Part shown: piece after piece, positions 40,965 to 50,270 of the stretch
How the letters are laid out: each line of letters begins with the position of its first letter
Position numbering within the stretch: the stretch's first letter is position 1
From: CADEED01 sp035995425
GTDB lineage: Bacteria; Pseudomonadota; Gammaproteobacteria; Steroidobacterales; Steroidobacteraceae
DNA length: 55,601 bases
NCBI GenBank assembly: GCA_035995425.1
Contig: DASYKM010000042.1
Location: 1-55,601 of the forward strand
Reading direction: 5' to 3'
Notes under the pieces: generated by a model
What the model was told of the DNA's origin: nothing
The model's database searches: none
Seen by the model: only the letters and a program-made list of their open reading frames with translations
Made by a program: the position numbers and the translations under genes

Positions 40965-41355
40965 GGAACGCTCCCACCGGCAGCGGCGCAAAATCCTTGA
41001 ACGTGCAGATGCTGCCCTTCACGCCGATGGCGGTAAACCGATCGAAGTTCCGATAACTCTCGGTCACCAGCGAAAAGTCGCTGGCATGCTCGAGCCCCGG
41101 GCACGGCTCCGTCAGCTCCATCTTGAAGTTCTTGCCCGTCTCGTCCGTCACCTCGAGCGTGCGATCGTCGACATAACGAAAGCCCGCGATGTGGCTCAGG
41201 TCGAGGGCCTGCACCAGCGCATCCTTGGCCGGCGGAGCAATGTGCGCCGCCTTCACGCCGTCCTCGACGTCGGCTTCATGAAACACCACGAGGCCGGCGC
41301 TGACGATTGCGAGCGCTCCGGCAAGCCCGATTACCCGATCCAGATTCATGAACAT
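40948..41355 (-). CDS. DUF6491-like secreted or membrane-anchored protein
   Basis: A 135-residue product with an N-terminal hydrophobic segment (VIGLAGALAIVSAGLVVF) acting as signal peptide or anchor. The mature part includes HIAGFRYVDDRTLEVTDETGKNFKMELTEPCPGLEHASDFSL, matching the DUF6491 pattern (strand-turn-strand then PCP.L). A second Cys occurs in GSICTFKDF and could form a disulfide. ATG 41355 has GAAGG upstream. Function unknown. The 3' end overlaps preA antisense by 17 bases. Confidence 0.65.
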   Translation of the reverse strand: MFMNLDRVIGLAGALAIVSAGLVVFHEADVEDGVKAAHIAPPAKDALVQALDLSHIAGFRYVDDRTLEVTDETGKNFKMELTEPCPGLEHASDFSLVTESYRNFDRFTAIGVKGSICTFKDFAPLPVGAFLNPAS

Positions 41356-41368
41356 GATGCCTTCTCCG

Positions 41369-41764
41369 TTACTTCGATGACTTGAACTGCGCCACCCGGC
41401 TGGCGGCTTTCTTCGGCGGTGCGGTACTCGGCTGCAAAGTGCGGAAGAAGCAACGCTCGTCGTGCTGCAGCCGGATCGAGCTCCAACGGCTCAGCGCTCC
41501 GCTCGGCTCGGGAACGAATTTCACGCCGAGCGCCGACTGCAACGTGGTGCACTGCGAGGAAAAGCTGGCGTAGAACCAGTGGCCATTCGCCGCTTCTATC
41601 CACATGCCCTTGCTTCCGTCGGCGCTCCATTCGCGAATACCGCCGTCGTTGGCAAACGGAATGGAGACTTCCCCGGCGACCGCCGCCAGTGCCGCCGCGA
41701 AAAGCAGGATCCCCAGCGTGGCGCCCCGCGCATTGCGTAACCGGTTTTTTCCGCGAGCGACCAT
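41369..41764 (-). CDS. DUF6491-like secreted protein (second copy)
   Basis: A 131-residue protein from ATG 41764 (GGAG six bases upstream; longer in-frame starts are less likely). A signal peptide spans about residues 1-30 (GATLGILLFAAALAAVAGEV). The mature part has IREWSADGSKGMWIEAANGHWFYASFSSQCTTLQSALGVKFVPEPSGALSRWSSIRLQHDERCFFRTLQPS, the strand order and Cys pair seen in the adjacent DUF6491-like protein. It ends with a Lys/Ala/Ser-rich tail. It lies 13 bases upstream of the 135-residue gene on the same strand, so the two are probably co-transcribed. Function unknown. Confidence 0.6.
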   Translation of the reverse strand: MVARGKNRLRNARGATLGILLFAAALAAVAGEVSIPFANDGGIREWSADGSKGMWIEAANGHWFYASFSSQCTTLQSALGVKFVPEPSGALSRWSSIRLQHDERCFFRTLQPSTAPPKKAASRVAQFKSSK

Positions 41765-41964
41765 CACCGACTCCAATAGCAGCTGCACCCTGGAACGCAT
41801 CATTGCGCGGCTCCGTTGGCGGTCGATTTCAGCGGCGGCGCGCCTCATTGCATCTGTAAGAGGGCTGCGCACCGGAGAGCGAGGCGCGATGCCTTTGTTT
41901 CATCTGCAATGTTCGGCGCGGCGCCCGCAATCTTTCTGGAATGTAATCCGGAGATCATGTCGCC

Positions 41965-42504
41965 ATGAACACGCTCAAGAGCGATCTCGTCGTCGCCGTT
42001 TACGACTGGCATTCCGTCGTCGAACGTGCCGTTGCGGCGCTGCACGACGCCGGTTGCAACATGAAGCGGATCTCGATGGTGATCCGGAACGACGCTCTCT
42101 GGGGCCGGCTGTACGGATTGCTGCTCGATTCAGCGCCGGAATTCCTGCGGGTGCACGGGCATACGCTGGTTCTCGGCAACTTCGCCGCCGCCAGGATCCA
42201 CGGCGCGCAGAACGTCATCGTCCTCGGCGATTCCACCGCGCTGACGGACGCGATGAGCTTGTTAGGATTCCCGATGACCTGCGCTTCGCGCTGCGAAGCT
42301 GCGCTCAAGACGAATGATTTCATCCTGGTGGCTCACGGAGATGAGCGCGACGCCAACCGGGTGTACGAGCTGCTCGAAACCTCGGGGTTCGTGACACTGG
42401 AGCATTTTCGTGTTGGCGACGCATTTGAACATTCACTGCCCCGGAATCGCACGGCCGGCGAAGACAGTCCTCGCGAACGCGGCTTCCGCCAACTCGCTCG
42501 ATGA
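41965..42504 (+). CDS. General stress protein 17M-like small protein
   Basis: A 179-residue protein with an N-terminal VVAVYDWHSVVERAVAALHDAGCNMKRISMVIRND and C-terminal SRCEAALKTNDFILVAHGDERDANRVYELLETSG, the pattern of general-stress-protein 17M-like proteins (ferredoxin-like halves). The usual central glycine-rich hydrophobic stretch is replaced by LVLGNFAAARIHGAQNVIVLGD, so it is a shortened variant. It lies upstream of a two-component operon on the same strand. Role unknown; stress function is a family-based guess. Confidence 0.5.
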   Translation: MNTLKSDLVVAVYDWHSVVERAVAALHDAGCNMKRISMVIRNDALWGRLYGLLLDSAPEFLRVHGHTLVLGNFAAARIHGAQNVIVLGDSTALTDAMSLLGFPMTCASRCEAALKTNDFILVAHGDERDANRVYELLETSGFVTLEHFRVGDAFEHSLPRNRTAGEDSPRERGFRQLAR

Positions 42505-42595
42505 GATGAACCTTCCGATCGCGTGAAGAAGTCGTCATCCGTCCACGGCGCCGCGAGGGATATCCTGACTGTCCCTGCTCCTGGTTGATGTGGCA

Positions 42596-43324
42596 ATGGA
42601 CTCTGTCGCTCCGCACATCCTCGCCCTGGATGACGATCCGGACATTCGCAAAGTCCTCACCGACTACCTGGGCGGACAGGACTTCCGCGTGACCGCGGTG
42701 GCGACCGGGCGCGAGCTCTTCGTCGTGCTCGAAGCCGAACCGGTCGATCTGCTGCTGCTCGATCTGCGCCTGCCCGGCGAGAACGGCCTGGACATTGCGC
42801 GCCGTGCCCGCGAGCTCTCCCAGGTTCCCATCATGATGTTGACCGGTCGCGCCGATGAAGCCGATCGCGTCATGGGCCTGGAGCTGGTCGCCGACGACTA
42901 CGTGAACAAGCCCTTCAGTCCACGCGAGCTCGTGGCCCGCATTCGTGCAACCCTGCGCCGCGTGCACGTGAACGTGCCGGTCACTCCGCAGGAAGACTCT
43001 CTGCGCGCGTATCGATTCGCCGGCTGGGAACTCAATGTGCGCTCGCGCCGCCTGACGGCTGCGGATGGACGGCAGATTCCGCTGACCAACAGCGAGTTCA
43101 GCTTGCTGGCGGCCTTCCTCTCGGCGCCGCAGCGAGTGCTGACCCGCGACCAGTTGCTGGAGCGTTCGCGTCTGCACAGCCTGGAGGTGTACGACCGCTC
43201 GGTCGACGTCACCATCCTGCGCTTGCGGCGCAAGATTGAAATCGATCCCTCCAATCCGGCGCTGCTCACGACGGAACGTGGCGCGGGTTACACGTTCACG
43301 GCCGCGGTCAGTGTCATCCGCTAA
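42596..43324 (+). CDS. OmpR/PhoB-family response regulator
   Basis: A 242-residue regulator. Receiver domain with acidic pair LALDDDPD and phospho-acceptor Asp in LLLLDLRLPGENG, conserved Thr (MMLTGR) and Lys (YVNKPFSP). A winged-helix DNA-binding domain follows (about 140-240) with LTNSEFSLLAAFLSAPQRVLTRDQLLE and DVTILRLRRKIE...TERGAGYTF. The start is ATG 42596 or the in-frame GTG at 42590; neither has a strong Shine-Dalgarno sequence. The kinase gene begins one base after its stop. Target genes unknown. Confidence 0.93.
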   Translation: MDSVAPHILALDDDPDIRKVLTDYLGGQDFRVTAVATGRELFVVLEAEPVDLLLLDLRLPGENGLDIARRARELSQVPIMMLTGRADEADRVMGLELVADDYVNKPFSPRELVARIRATLRRVHVNVPVTPQEDSLRAYRFAGWELNVRSRRLTAADGRQIPLTNSEFSLLAAFLSAPQRVLTRDQLLERSRLHSLEVYDRSVDVTILRLRRKIEIDPSNPALLTTERGAGYTFTAAVSVIR

Positions 43325-43325
43325 C

Positions 43326-45338
43326 GTGACCTCGAAGCTCGCGCGCTGGGTGGTGATCGCGGGGATCACGCTGATCGCGCTGATCATCGTCGCCGACACG
43401 CACGAGGCCTGGCAGGACCGGCGCAGCACGCTCAGCGACAACGAACGCATTCAGAAAGCGCTCGGACGCGTGCTCGCGGAGCAGACCGCCCGCATGATGC
43501 AGGAGACGGACGTCGTGCTGTCGGACTACGGCGCTTGGGTCCTCTCGACCGAAGGCCGCGCGGCGAATGAAGAAACCTTGCGCGAACGGCTGCGCGCCGG
43601 CGTCATGCGGCTGCCGTTCGTTTATTCGGCGACGCTCGCCGGCACGAATGGCCAGGTGTTCGCGACCACCGCCGATCACCCGAGTGGCGAAGTGGTCGAA
43701 GTGCCCGCCCCTGCGCTCAAGGATTCGCTCTACATCGGCAAGCCATTCGACGGCGCCCGCGACGAAGCGCGCACGTTCGCGCTGAGCCGGCGGATCGCGG
43801 CCACCAACGGCGAGTTCTCCGGCGTGGTGACCGCGCGCATCGCCTTCGAATATCTCACCGGCTTCTACGCGAGCGTCGATGCGACCCCGGACACATCGAT
43901 TCGCCTGTTGCGCAACGACGGCGTAGTCCTCGCGCAGTATCCCTCGGGCAAGGCGGACGATTCCGAGGAAGTCGCGGCGGCGCGCGCGGTCGAAGGCTAT
44001 CCAGTGGTCGTTGAAGTCACGCGGCCGATGGCGAGCATCCTCAAACCGTGGGTCAAGGAAGAAATGAACAGCGCGGCTCGCACGCTGACTTTGGTAGTGC
44101 TGGCCGGAGTGCTGCTGGTTGCACTGCGCGCCGCCCTGCTTCGGCATGCGAGCCAGGAACAGGAACGGCGCCGCCTCGAGCGCGATCTGGAGATTGCGCA
44201 TCGGCTGGACGCACTCGGATTTCTCGCCGCCTCCGTGGCGCACGACTTCAACAACGTGCTGTCGGCGATCGTCGGCTTCGGCGAGCTCGCGCACAAAACG
44301 ATGGCGGCCGATTCGCCGGAGATCGCCAACATGGATCGCCTGCTGGCCGCCGCCGAGCGCGCGCGACTCCTGGTACGACGAGTGTTGACGTTCGATCCGC
44401 ATCGAAGCCTCGAAAGCGCGCCCGTGCCGCTCAAACCAGTCCTCGTCGAGGTCACGCATCAGATCGAGCCCTCGCTTCCGCCATCGGTGAGCCTGCATTC
44501 GAGCGGATTCGATGTGCCGGCGTTCGTTCGTGGCGATGCCACCGAGATACATCAGATCGTGATGAATCTGTGTACGAACGCCGTGCATGCGATGCCCAAC
44601 GGTGGACGGCTGGAAATCGGGCTGGCCATCGTCGAGGTGCGCGAAACGCGCGCGCTCACCTTGGGACGGCTTCTGCCGGACTCGTGGGTCTGCCTGTCGA
44701 TCGCCGATACCGGCGTGGGTCTTCGCCCCGAACAGATCCACTCGATCTTCGAGCCGTTCTACACGACTCGCGGATCGGATCAGGGCACCGGTATTGGCTT
44801 GACGGTGGTACGCAATATCCTGACGCGCATGCGCGGCGTCCTCGATGTGCAAAGCCGCGTCGGCGCGGGCACACGAATCTGCGTCTACTGGCCATCGACG
44901 ATGCCGGAAGCCGCCAACTCGCCCGCGCCTGGCGATCCGCGCGCAGTGGCTCATGGCGAAACGGCCAGTGGCCAAACAATAATGGTCGTCGACGACAAGG
45001 CCGAGCTCGTGGGCCTGGCCGAAGAAGTGCTTGCTTCGCTGGGATATGAGCCGGTGGGGTTCACCGACGCGCATGCGGCGCTCAAGGCATTCCGCTCACA
45101 ACCCCGGCGCTTCGATGCGCTCGTCACGGATGAGCGCATGCAGGCATTGACCGGCTGTGAGCTCGCGAAAAAGATCCACAGGATCGACCCCAAACTACCC
45201 GTCATTCTCGTGACCGGGTATCGCGACGCCGACACGCTCTTGCGCGCGGAGGATGCCGGCGTCGCCGAGATCCTCGACAAGCCGCTGAATACGCAAGTTC
45301 TCGCCGCCGCCTTGTCGCGCCAGCTTCGTTTCAGCTGA
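43326..45338 (+). CDS. Hybrid sensor histidine kinase with C-terminal receiver
   Basis: A 670-residue membrane kinase. Two transmembrane segments (about 8-28 and 245-270) flank a periplasmic sensor region of about 215 residues that resembles a CACHE-type domain. The HisKA region contains the phosphorylatable His in AASVAHDFNNVLSAIVGFGELA. The ATPase domain has N-box NLCTNAVHAM, G-box DTGVGLRPEQI and GTGIGLTVV. A receiver domain (about 555-670) has TIMVVDDKAELV and Asp in DALVTDERM. GTG 43326 is one base after the regulator's stop; GTG 43311 is an alternative. The HDFNN motif class often pairs with a separate receiver, which fits the upstream regulator. Confidence 0.88.
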   Translation: MTSKLARWVVIAGITLIALIIVADTHEAWQDRRSTLSDNERIQKALGRVLAEQTARMMQETDVVLSDYGAWVLSTEGRAANEETLRERLRAGVMRLPFVYSATLAGTNGQVFATTADHPSGEVVEVPAPALKDSLYIGKPFDGARDEARTFALSRRIAATNGEFSGVVTARIAFEYLTGFYASVDATPDTSIRLLRNDGVVLAQYPSGKADDSEEVAAARAVEGYPVVVEVTRPMASILKPWVKEEMNSAARTLTLVVLAGVLLVALRAALLRHASQEQERRRLERDLEIAHRLDALGFLAASVAHDFNNVLSAIVGFGELAHKTMAADSPEIANMDRLLAAAERARLLVRRVLTFDPHRSLESAPVPLKPVLVEVTHQIEPSLPPSVSLHSSGFDVPAFVRGDATEIHQIVMNLCTNAVHAMPNGGRLEIGLAIVEVRETRALTLGRLLPDSWVCLSIADTGVGLRPEQIHSIFEPFYTTRGSDQGTGIGLTVVRNILTRMRGVLDVQSRVGAGTRICVYWPSTMPEAANSPAPGDPRAVAHGETASGQTIMVVDDKAELVGLAEEVLASLGYEPVGFTDAHAALKAFRSQPRRFDALVTDERMQALTGCELAKKIHRIDPKLPVILVTGYRDADTLLRAEDAGVAEILDKPLNTQVLAAALSRQLRFS

Positions 45339-45414
45339 AATACATTCGGGTGTGCATTGCAATCGCCGCGCAACCTCGAGAGCCGAATCTCATCTCCAAC
45401 ACGAGGAGATGCCC

Positions 45415-45891
45415 ATGAATACGTTCACCCGAGTCGCCGCCGCGGCGCTGACCTTGCTCGCCCTGACAGCCTGCGTCACCAACGGAGTCGGCACCGGCAG
45501 TACGCGAAGCCGTGACGTCATCGCGACCTTTGCGTGGCAGTCGACCGCCGACCACACGGGCACGCTGTCCGCGAACCTGAACAACGGCGAAACCTTCACC
45601 GGCAAGTTCTTCCAGATCACCAGCGAGTCGCGCGTCGAGGAAATGGGCCCGTTGTGGGGTGGCTGGCACAGCGGCTGGAATGGCTGGGCATTTTGGGATC
45701 GCACGCCCAGTGAGGCGTTCGTCACGCACTACAGCGGCAAGGTGGTCGCGAATCTCGATGGACCCAATGCCGAACACATGCGTTGCCGCTTCGCACTGAT
45801 GCGTCCGGCCGAAGGCATGGCCGGCGGCGGCGAAGGCACGTGTCAGTTGCCGTCGGGCAAGGACATCGACGCAACGTTCCCAAGCGCCTGA
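45415..45891 (+). CDS. Secreted lipoprotein of unknown function
   Basis: The 158-residue product from ATG 45415 (GAGG eight bases upstream) has a lipoprotein signal: MNTFTRVAAAALTLLALTAC with lipobox LTAC and Cys20. The mature protein has strand-rich sequence (ATFAWQSTADHTGTLSANLNNGETFTGKFFQIT, FVTHYSGKVVANLDG) resembling a small beta-barrel or sandwich, with two further Cys. An outer- or inner-membrane lipoprotein is likely; function unknown. It lies 76 bases after the kinase gene. Confidence 0.6.
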   Translation: MNTFTRVAAAALTLLALTACVTNGVGTGSTRSRDVIATFAWQSTADHTGTLSANLNNGETFTGKFFQITSESRVEEMGPLWGGWHSGWNGWAFWDRTPSEAFVTHYSGKVVANLDGPNAEHMRCRFALMRPAEGMAGGGEGTCQLPSGKDIDATFPSA

Positions 45892-45899
45892 CTCGCGCC

Positions 45900-46190
45900 A
45901 TGGACCATCGCTGGGGATTGCGGGTCGCAGTCGACACGCCAGTTCTGCTGATCTATCCAGCGCATGCCGCAGGCCGGGGCCGGATGATCGAAGTCAGCAC
46001 GAGTGGCGCTTTCGTCCGGACCCGTTTCACGCCGCCGGATCTCGTATGGATCCACATCGCGGGCGCGTTCGAAGAACTGGAGGCCTACGTCGTGCGCCGC
46101 AGCCAGCACGGGATCGCGGTCGAGTGGGCGGAATTCTCGCCGCCGCCGATTTGCACCCTGCTCGCGCCGCTGACTATCTACGCGCGATGA
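45900..46190 (+). CDS. PilZ-like small protein
   Basis: A 96-residue protein from ATG 45900. It has a strand pattern DHRWGLRVAVDTPVLLIYPAHAAGRGRMIEVSTSGAFVRTRFTPPDLVWIHIAGAFEELEAYVVRRSQHGIAVEWAEF. The RGRMIEVSTSGAFV segment resembles the (D/N).S..G element of PilZ domains, and an RxxxR-like basic segment occurs early (R4-R8). PilZ proteins bind cyclic di-GMP. The fit is partial, so the assignment is tentative. It follows the lipoprotein gene by 8 bases. Confidence 0.45.
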   Translation: MDHRWGLRVAVDTPVLLIYPAHAAGRGRMIEVSTSGAFVRTRFTPPDLVWIHIAGAFEELEAYVVRRSQHGIAVEWAEFSPPPICTLLAPLTIYAR

Positions 46191-46211
46191 GTGAAGGGAT
46201 CTGACGATCTA

Positions 46212-47219
46212 CTACAACGCGGCCGCGTCCCGCGGCGAGCCGCCCCACTTGCGGCCCCACGCGCGGCGCAGATGCAGACAGGAGCGGAAACCGGCGACCT
46301 CCGCGGCCCGCGAGACGCTGGCGCCGCGTTCGAGCGACTGGCGCGCCCGCTCCAGGCGAATGGCCTGTAGATAGTGCAGCGGCGAAACGCCGGCATGGCG
46401 GAGGAAGAGCCGCAGCAGGTGACGCTCGGTGACATGCCCCACGGCGGCCATGGCGGCCATGTCCCAGTCGCGTTCCGGTTCGGCGTTGATCGCATCCTGA
46501 ACTTTGTGCACGGCCGCGTGCATGTGACCGCGATGCGCGAGGAACGGCGAGAGCTCGGCGTCGCCCGGCGAACGGCGCAGGTATACCACCATGTCCTCGG
46601 CGACACCGGCGGCCAGCGCTTCACCGCATTCTCCGGCGATCAGGTGTAACGCGAGATCGATGCCGGCGGTGATGCCGGCGCTCGATGCGACCGGTCCGTC
46701 GAGCACGAACACGCGGTTGTCGACCACCGTTGCCCGCGGCGCGAGCTTGCGCAGCAGGCCGAGCAGATCGTGGTGAGTCGTGCAGCGACGGTCATCCGCC
46801 AATCCCGCCCGCGCGGCGAGCAGCGTCCCCGAGCAGATCGTGATCAGGCGATGCGGCGTACCCGCCGCGCGCAGCGGCTCGCGCAGCAGGCGATTCAGCC
46901 AGTTCGCCGCGTTGACGATCGCCGGCGTGATCCGGTCGATTTGCGCGGTGGGCTGACCGACCAGCACGACCCACGTCGGCGAGGTCAGCGAGCGCGGCAA
47001 CGGCTCGAGCCTGGCGAGCGACAGCCCGACCGAGGTGGTTGCGGTTGGCTCGGAGGCGGCGAAGCGAAGGCGAAAACGCGGTGGCCGGTCTTCAGCCGTG
47101 CAGCGCAGGTTCGCGAGGCGAAATGCTTCCGCGGGTCCGGCGATGTCGAGCAGCAACGCATGCGGCACGATGACGAACAGGACATCGATCGGCGAAGGAC
47201 GGGTGTTGGCTTTGGACAT
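46212..47219 (-). CDS. GlxA-like AraC-family transcriptional regulator
   Basis: A 335-residue regulator. The N-terminal 190 residues are a DJ-1/PfpI (class I glutamine amidotransferase-like) domain with IDVLFVIVPHALLLDIAGPAEAFR, LITICSGTLLAARAGLADDRRCTTHHD and VFVLDGPVASSAGITAGIDLALHLI. The C-terminal 100 residues contain an AraC helix-turn-helix (MAAMAAVGHVTERHLLRLFLRHAGVSPLHYLQAIRLERARQSLERG, AAEVAGFRSCLHLRRAW). The Cys in ICSG is conserved, but these regulators normally lack enzymatic activity. It is divergent from the M13 peptidase homologue and could regulate it. Confidence 0.92.
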   Translation of the reverse strand: MSKANTRPSPIDVLFVIVPHALLLDIAGPAEAFRLANLRCTAEDRPPRFRLRFAASEPTATTSVGLSLARLEPLPRSLTSPTWVVLVGQPTAQIDRITPAIVNAANWLNRLLREPLRAAGTPHRLITICSGTLLAARAGLADDRRCTTHHDLLGLLRKLAPRATVVDNRVFVLDGPVASSAGITAGIDLALHLIAGECGEALAAGVAEDMVVYLRRSPGDAELSPFLAHRGHMHAAVHKVQDAINAEPERDWDMAAMAAVGHVTERHLLRLFLRHAGVSPLHYLQAIRLERARQSLERGASVSRAAEVAGFRSCLHLRRAWGRKWGGSPRDAAAL

Positions 47220-47394
47220 GGTGCCTTGACGATAGCGATGGCGACAGCGTGCAACGGAATCCGGACGGACGCGAACGACAAGTTACTCCGATGTCCGATT
47301 TTGATCCAAACCTGTCGGCGTGCGGCGTAGGACGGCTTTCCACGCCCCATAACATCGTCGCCGCCTCAGCTCCAATTACGAACAGGTCCTCCCC

Positions 47395-49446
47395 ATGCAA
47401 ACGAAGACGGCTCCCTGGGTAATCCTCTTGTTGTTCGCCGCGGGCGCGGCGGCACCGCTGACGATGGCCCGCGCCGACGCGATTCACAGCGGCAAAACCG
47501 GCGTCGATGAAAGCATTCGGCCGGGCGACGACTTCTTCGCCTTCGCCAACGGCGAATGGCTCGCGGCCACGCAACTTCCCGCCGGCAAGGAACGCTGGGG
47601 CGCGCGCGCGGAGACCGACGCACTCACCCGCCAACAGGTCGCGGATCTGCTCGAAGGCGCGGCCACCGCACCGCCGGGCTCCCTCGGACGCAAGGTGTCC
47701 GATTTTCGCGCCGCCTGGCTCGACGAAGCCGCCATCGAAGCGCGCGGCCTGAAATCCATCATGCCCCTGCTCGAGCGCATCGATCGCATCCGCGACCAGG
47801 GGACGCTGACAGAGGTCTTGGCGCAGGGAATGCGCGCCGACGTCGACCCGCTGAATTGGGGCGTCTACGACTCGGCGCACTTGTTAGGCCTGTCGGTCGA
47901 GGAAGGGAACCACGGCGAGAAGGACTATGTCGCCTATCTGCTGCAAGGCGGTCTCGGTCTGCCGGATCGCGATCAGTACCTGAACGCCGCGCCTGAAAGC
48001 GAGACCTTGCGCACGAAGTACCGTGAATACATCGGCCGCATGCTGGGGCTTGCCGGCTTCGACCATGCGCAGCAGAGAGCCGACGCCGTGATGGCGCTCG
48101 AAACCGCCATTGCGCAAAGCCACGCCACGCATGAAGCGTCGGCAAACGATCACAACTCCGACAATCTCTGGACGCGCGCTGACTTCGCGCGCGAGGCGCC
48201 GGGCATGGACTGGGCCGCGTTCCTGGCCGCGGCCGGCCTGGCCAAACAGGAGACCTTCGTCGTCTGGCAGCCGGGCGCGGTCAAGGGAGCGGCGGCGCTG
48301 GTCGCTTCGCAGAAGATCGATGCCTGGAAGGACTATCTGCGCTTTCACCTCATCGACGCCAACGCCGAGTTGCTGCCGCGCGCGTTCGCCGCGCAGGCTT
48401 TCGCCCTGCACGGCACGGCTGTGTCAGGCCAGCAGCAGCCCGACGCGCGTGCGCAGCGCGCGACGGACGCCACGCAGAAAGGATTGGGCGAAGCGCTCGG
48501 ACGACTGTACGTCGAGAAGTACTTTCCGGCCGAACGCAAGGCACGCGTGGAGGCCATCGGCGCCGACGTTTTGTCCGCCTTCCGCCAGCGCGTGCAGTCG
48601 GTGACCTGGATGTCCCCCGAGACCCGCGCGAAGGCCGACGCAAAGTTGCAGAACCTGTATCTCGGCGTCGGCTACCCGGACAAGTGGAGCGATTACGCAG
48701 GGCTGACTGTGGATCCGCGCGACGCGTCGGGAAATCTCCTGCGCGTCGAGCAATGGAACTACCGCAATGCGCTGGCGCAGCTCGGCAAACCGGTGGACCG
48801 GAAGGAATGGGGCGTGGCGCCGCAGTCAGTGGGTGCGGTCCTCATGTTTCAGCTGAATGCCTACAACTTTGCCGCCGCCCTGCTCCAGCCGCCCAAGTTC
48901 GACGCCGCGGCCTCCGAAGCCGCCACTTATGGCGCGATCGGCGCCATCCTCGGACATGACATCAGTCACTTCGTCGACACGATCGGCGCGGAGTATGACG
49001 TCGATGGCGCGGCGCATCGCTGGTGGACCGCCGCAGACCTCGCCAACTACCAGCGGGTTACCGAGCCGCTGGTGAAGCAGTACTCGAGCTACCGTCCGTT
49101 CCCGGACTTGAGCCTCGATGGCAAGTTGACGCTCGTGGAGAACCTCGCGGACCTGGGCGGACTCAACGCCGCCTTCGATGCTCATCGCCGCGCGCTCGGT
49201 GCCAGGGTTTCCGACCAGGAGTTCGTCCGGCAGCAGGACCGCCAATTCTTCATCGCTTTCGCGCAGGCCTGGCGCGCCAGGATTCGCGAAGACGCGCTGC
49301 GCAAACAGGCCGCCAGCAACGACCACGCGCCGGAGATGTATCGATTTTCCACGGTGCGCAACCTGGACGCGTGGTACGACGCCTTCGACGTGCGGCCGGG
49401 GCAGCGCCTGTATCTTCCGCCGGATGAGCGCGTGCGCATCTGGTGA
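47395..49446 (+). CDS. M13 (neprilysin/PepO) family metallopeptidase with altered zinc motif
   Basis: A 683-residue protein with a signal peptide (about 1-28). Family signatures run along the whole length: DDFFAFANGEWLAATQLPAGKERWGA at the start, VEKYFPAERKARVEAI, TWMSPETRAKADAKL, ENLADLGGLNAAF (zinc-ligand Glu582), and C-terminal YRFSTVRNLDAWYDAFDV...VRIW. The zinc motif, normally HExxH, reads HDISH at 521-525, so the catalytic Glu is Asp. The substrate-binding loop around NAYNFAAALLQPP is shortened. It is probably periplasmic and may be catalytically weak or inactive. It is followed after 6 bases by a nitrilase-type gene. Confidence 0.88.
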   Translation: MQTKTAPWVILLLFAAGAAAPLTMARADAIHSGKTGVDESIRPGDDFFAFANGEWLAATQLPAGKERWGARAETDALTRQQVADLLEGAATAPPGSLGRKVSDFRAAWLDEAAIEARGLKSIMPLLERIDRIRDQGTLTEVLAQGMRADVDPLNWGVYDSAHLLGLSVEEGNHGEKDYVAYLLQGGLGLPDRDQYLNAAPESETLRTKYREYIGRMLGLAGFDHAQQRADAVMALETAIAQSHATHEASANDHNSDNLWTRADFAREAPGMDWAAFLAAAGLAKQETFVVWQPGAVKGAAALVASQKIDAWKDYLRFHLIDANAELLPRAFAAQAFALHGTAVSGQQQPDARAQRATDATQKGLGEALGRLYVEKYFPAERKARVEAIGADVLSAFRQRVQSVTWMSPETRAKADAKLQNLYLGVGYPDKWSDYAGLTVDPRDASGNLLRVEQWNYRNALAQLGKPVDRKEWGVAPQSVGAVLMFQLNAYNFAAALLQPPKFDAAASEAATYGAIGAILGHDISHFVDTIGAEYDVDGAAHRWWTAADLANYQRVTEPLVKQYSSYRPFPDLSLDGKLTLVENLADLGGLNAAFDAHRRALGARVSDQEFVRQQDRQFFIAFAQAWRARIREDALRKQAASNDHAPEMYRFSTVRNLDAWYDAFDVRPGQRLYLPPDERVRIW

Positions 49447-49452
49447 GTCGAT

Positions 49453-50232
49453 ATGAAAGTCGCCGTCTGCCAGCTGCCAAACAACCTGTCACTCGAACAC
49501 CCGGCATGGCTCGACTTCGTACGGCGCTTGCATCGTGAGCAGCCCGATATCGCGGTGCTCAACGAGATGCCGTTCGGCGCCTGGGTCGCGAGCCAGGCGC
49601 GATTCGATCCCGAGCTCGCGGCAACCAGCATCGACGTCCACGAGTCAGCGCTGGCGGTGCTTCGACAATTGCCGATCGCCCTGCTCGGCTCGCGTCCCCT
49701 GCCAGGCAAGGCAAAGCTCGTCAACGAAGCCTTCCTGATTGCCGACGGCGTCTATCGCTCCGTTCATCACAAGCATTATTTTCCGCAAGAGCCCGGTTTT
49801 TTCGAAGAGACCTGGTTCGCGCCGAAACGCCCCGGATTCGAAGTGACGGAGTACCGCGGACTGCGCGTCGGCGTATTGCTCTGCACGGAACTGATGTTCA
49901 CCGAGTGGGCGCGGCGCTATCGATGCCAGGGCGCGCACGTCATCGTATCGCCGCGCGCCAGCAGCACATCGATGCGCAACTGGGATGCGGCGGCGCGAAT
50001 GGCGGCGATTGTTTCCGGTTGCTACGTGCTGAGCTCCAACCGCGTTTCCGATGGAGCCGATGGCAGTCCCCACTTCGGCGGGCGCGGGTTCGCGTACTCG
50101 CCGACCGGCGAACTGCTGCAAGAGACCTCGACCGCGACTCCCGTGGTCAGCGTGAACATCGATCTGGCGCTGGTGGCGGACGCGCAGCGCAAATACCCGT
50201 GCAACGTCCGCGAGCTGGTCGCCGCCAACTAG
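49453..50232 (+). CDS. Nitrilase-superfamily carbon-nitrogen hydrolase
   Basis: A 259-residue protein with the triad of the superfamily: Glu38 (LNEMPFG), Lys in VHHKHYFPQEPG, and Cys in LLCTELMFTEWA. The substrate is unknown. It lacks features of the beta-ureidopropionase encoded at 34474 and is shorter. It lies 6 bases after the M13 homologue on the same strand, so the two are probably co-transcribed; the functional link is unexplained. Confidence 0.82.
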   Translation: MKVAVCQLPNNLSLEHPAWLDFVRRLHREQPDIAVLNEMPFGAWVASQARFDPELAATSIDVHESALAVLRQLPIALLGSRPLPGKAKLVNEAFLIADGVYRSVHHKHYFPQEPGFFEETWFAPKRPGFEVTEYRGLRVGVLLCTELMFTEWARRYRCQGAHVIVSPRASSTSMRNWDAAARMAAIVSGCYVLSSNRVSDGADGSPHFGGRGFAYSPTGELLQETSTATPVVSVNIDLALVADAQRKYPCNVRELVAAN

Positions 50233-50270
50233 GTCGCTGCCAGCCAGTCGTCGCGGGGTGGCCAGACGCC

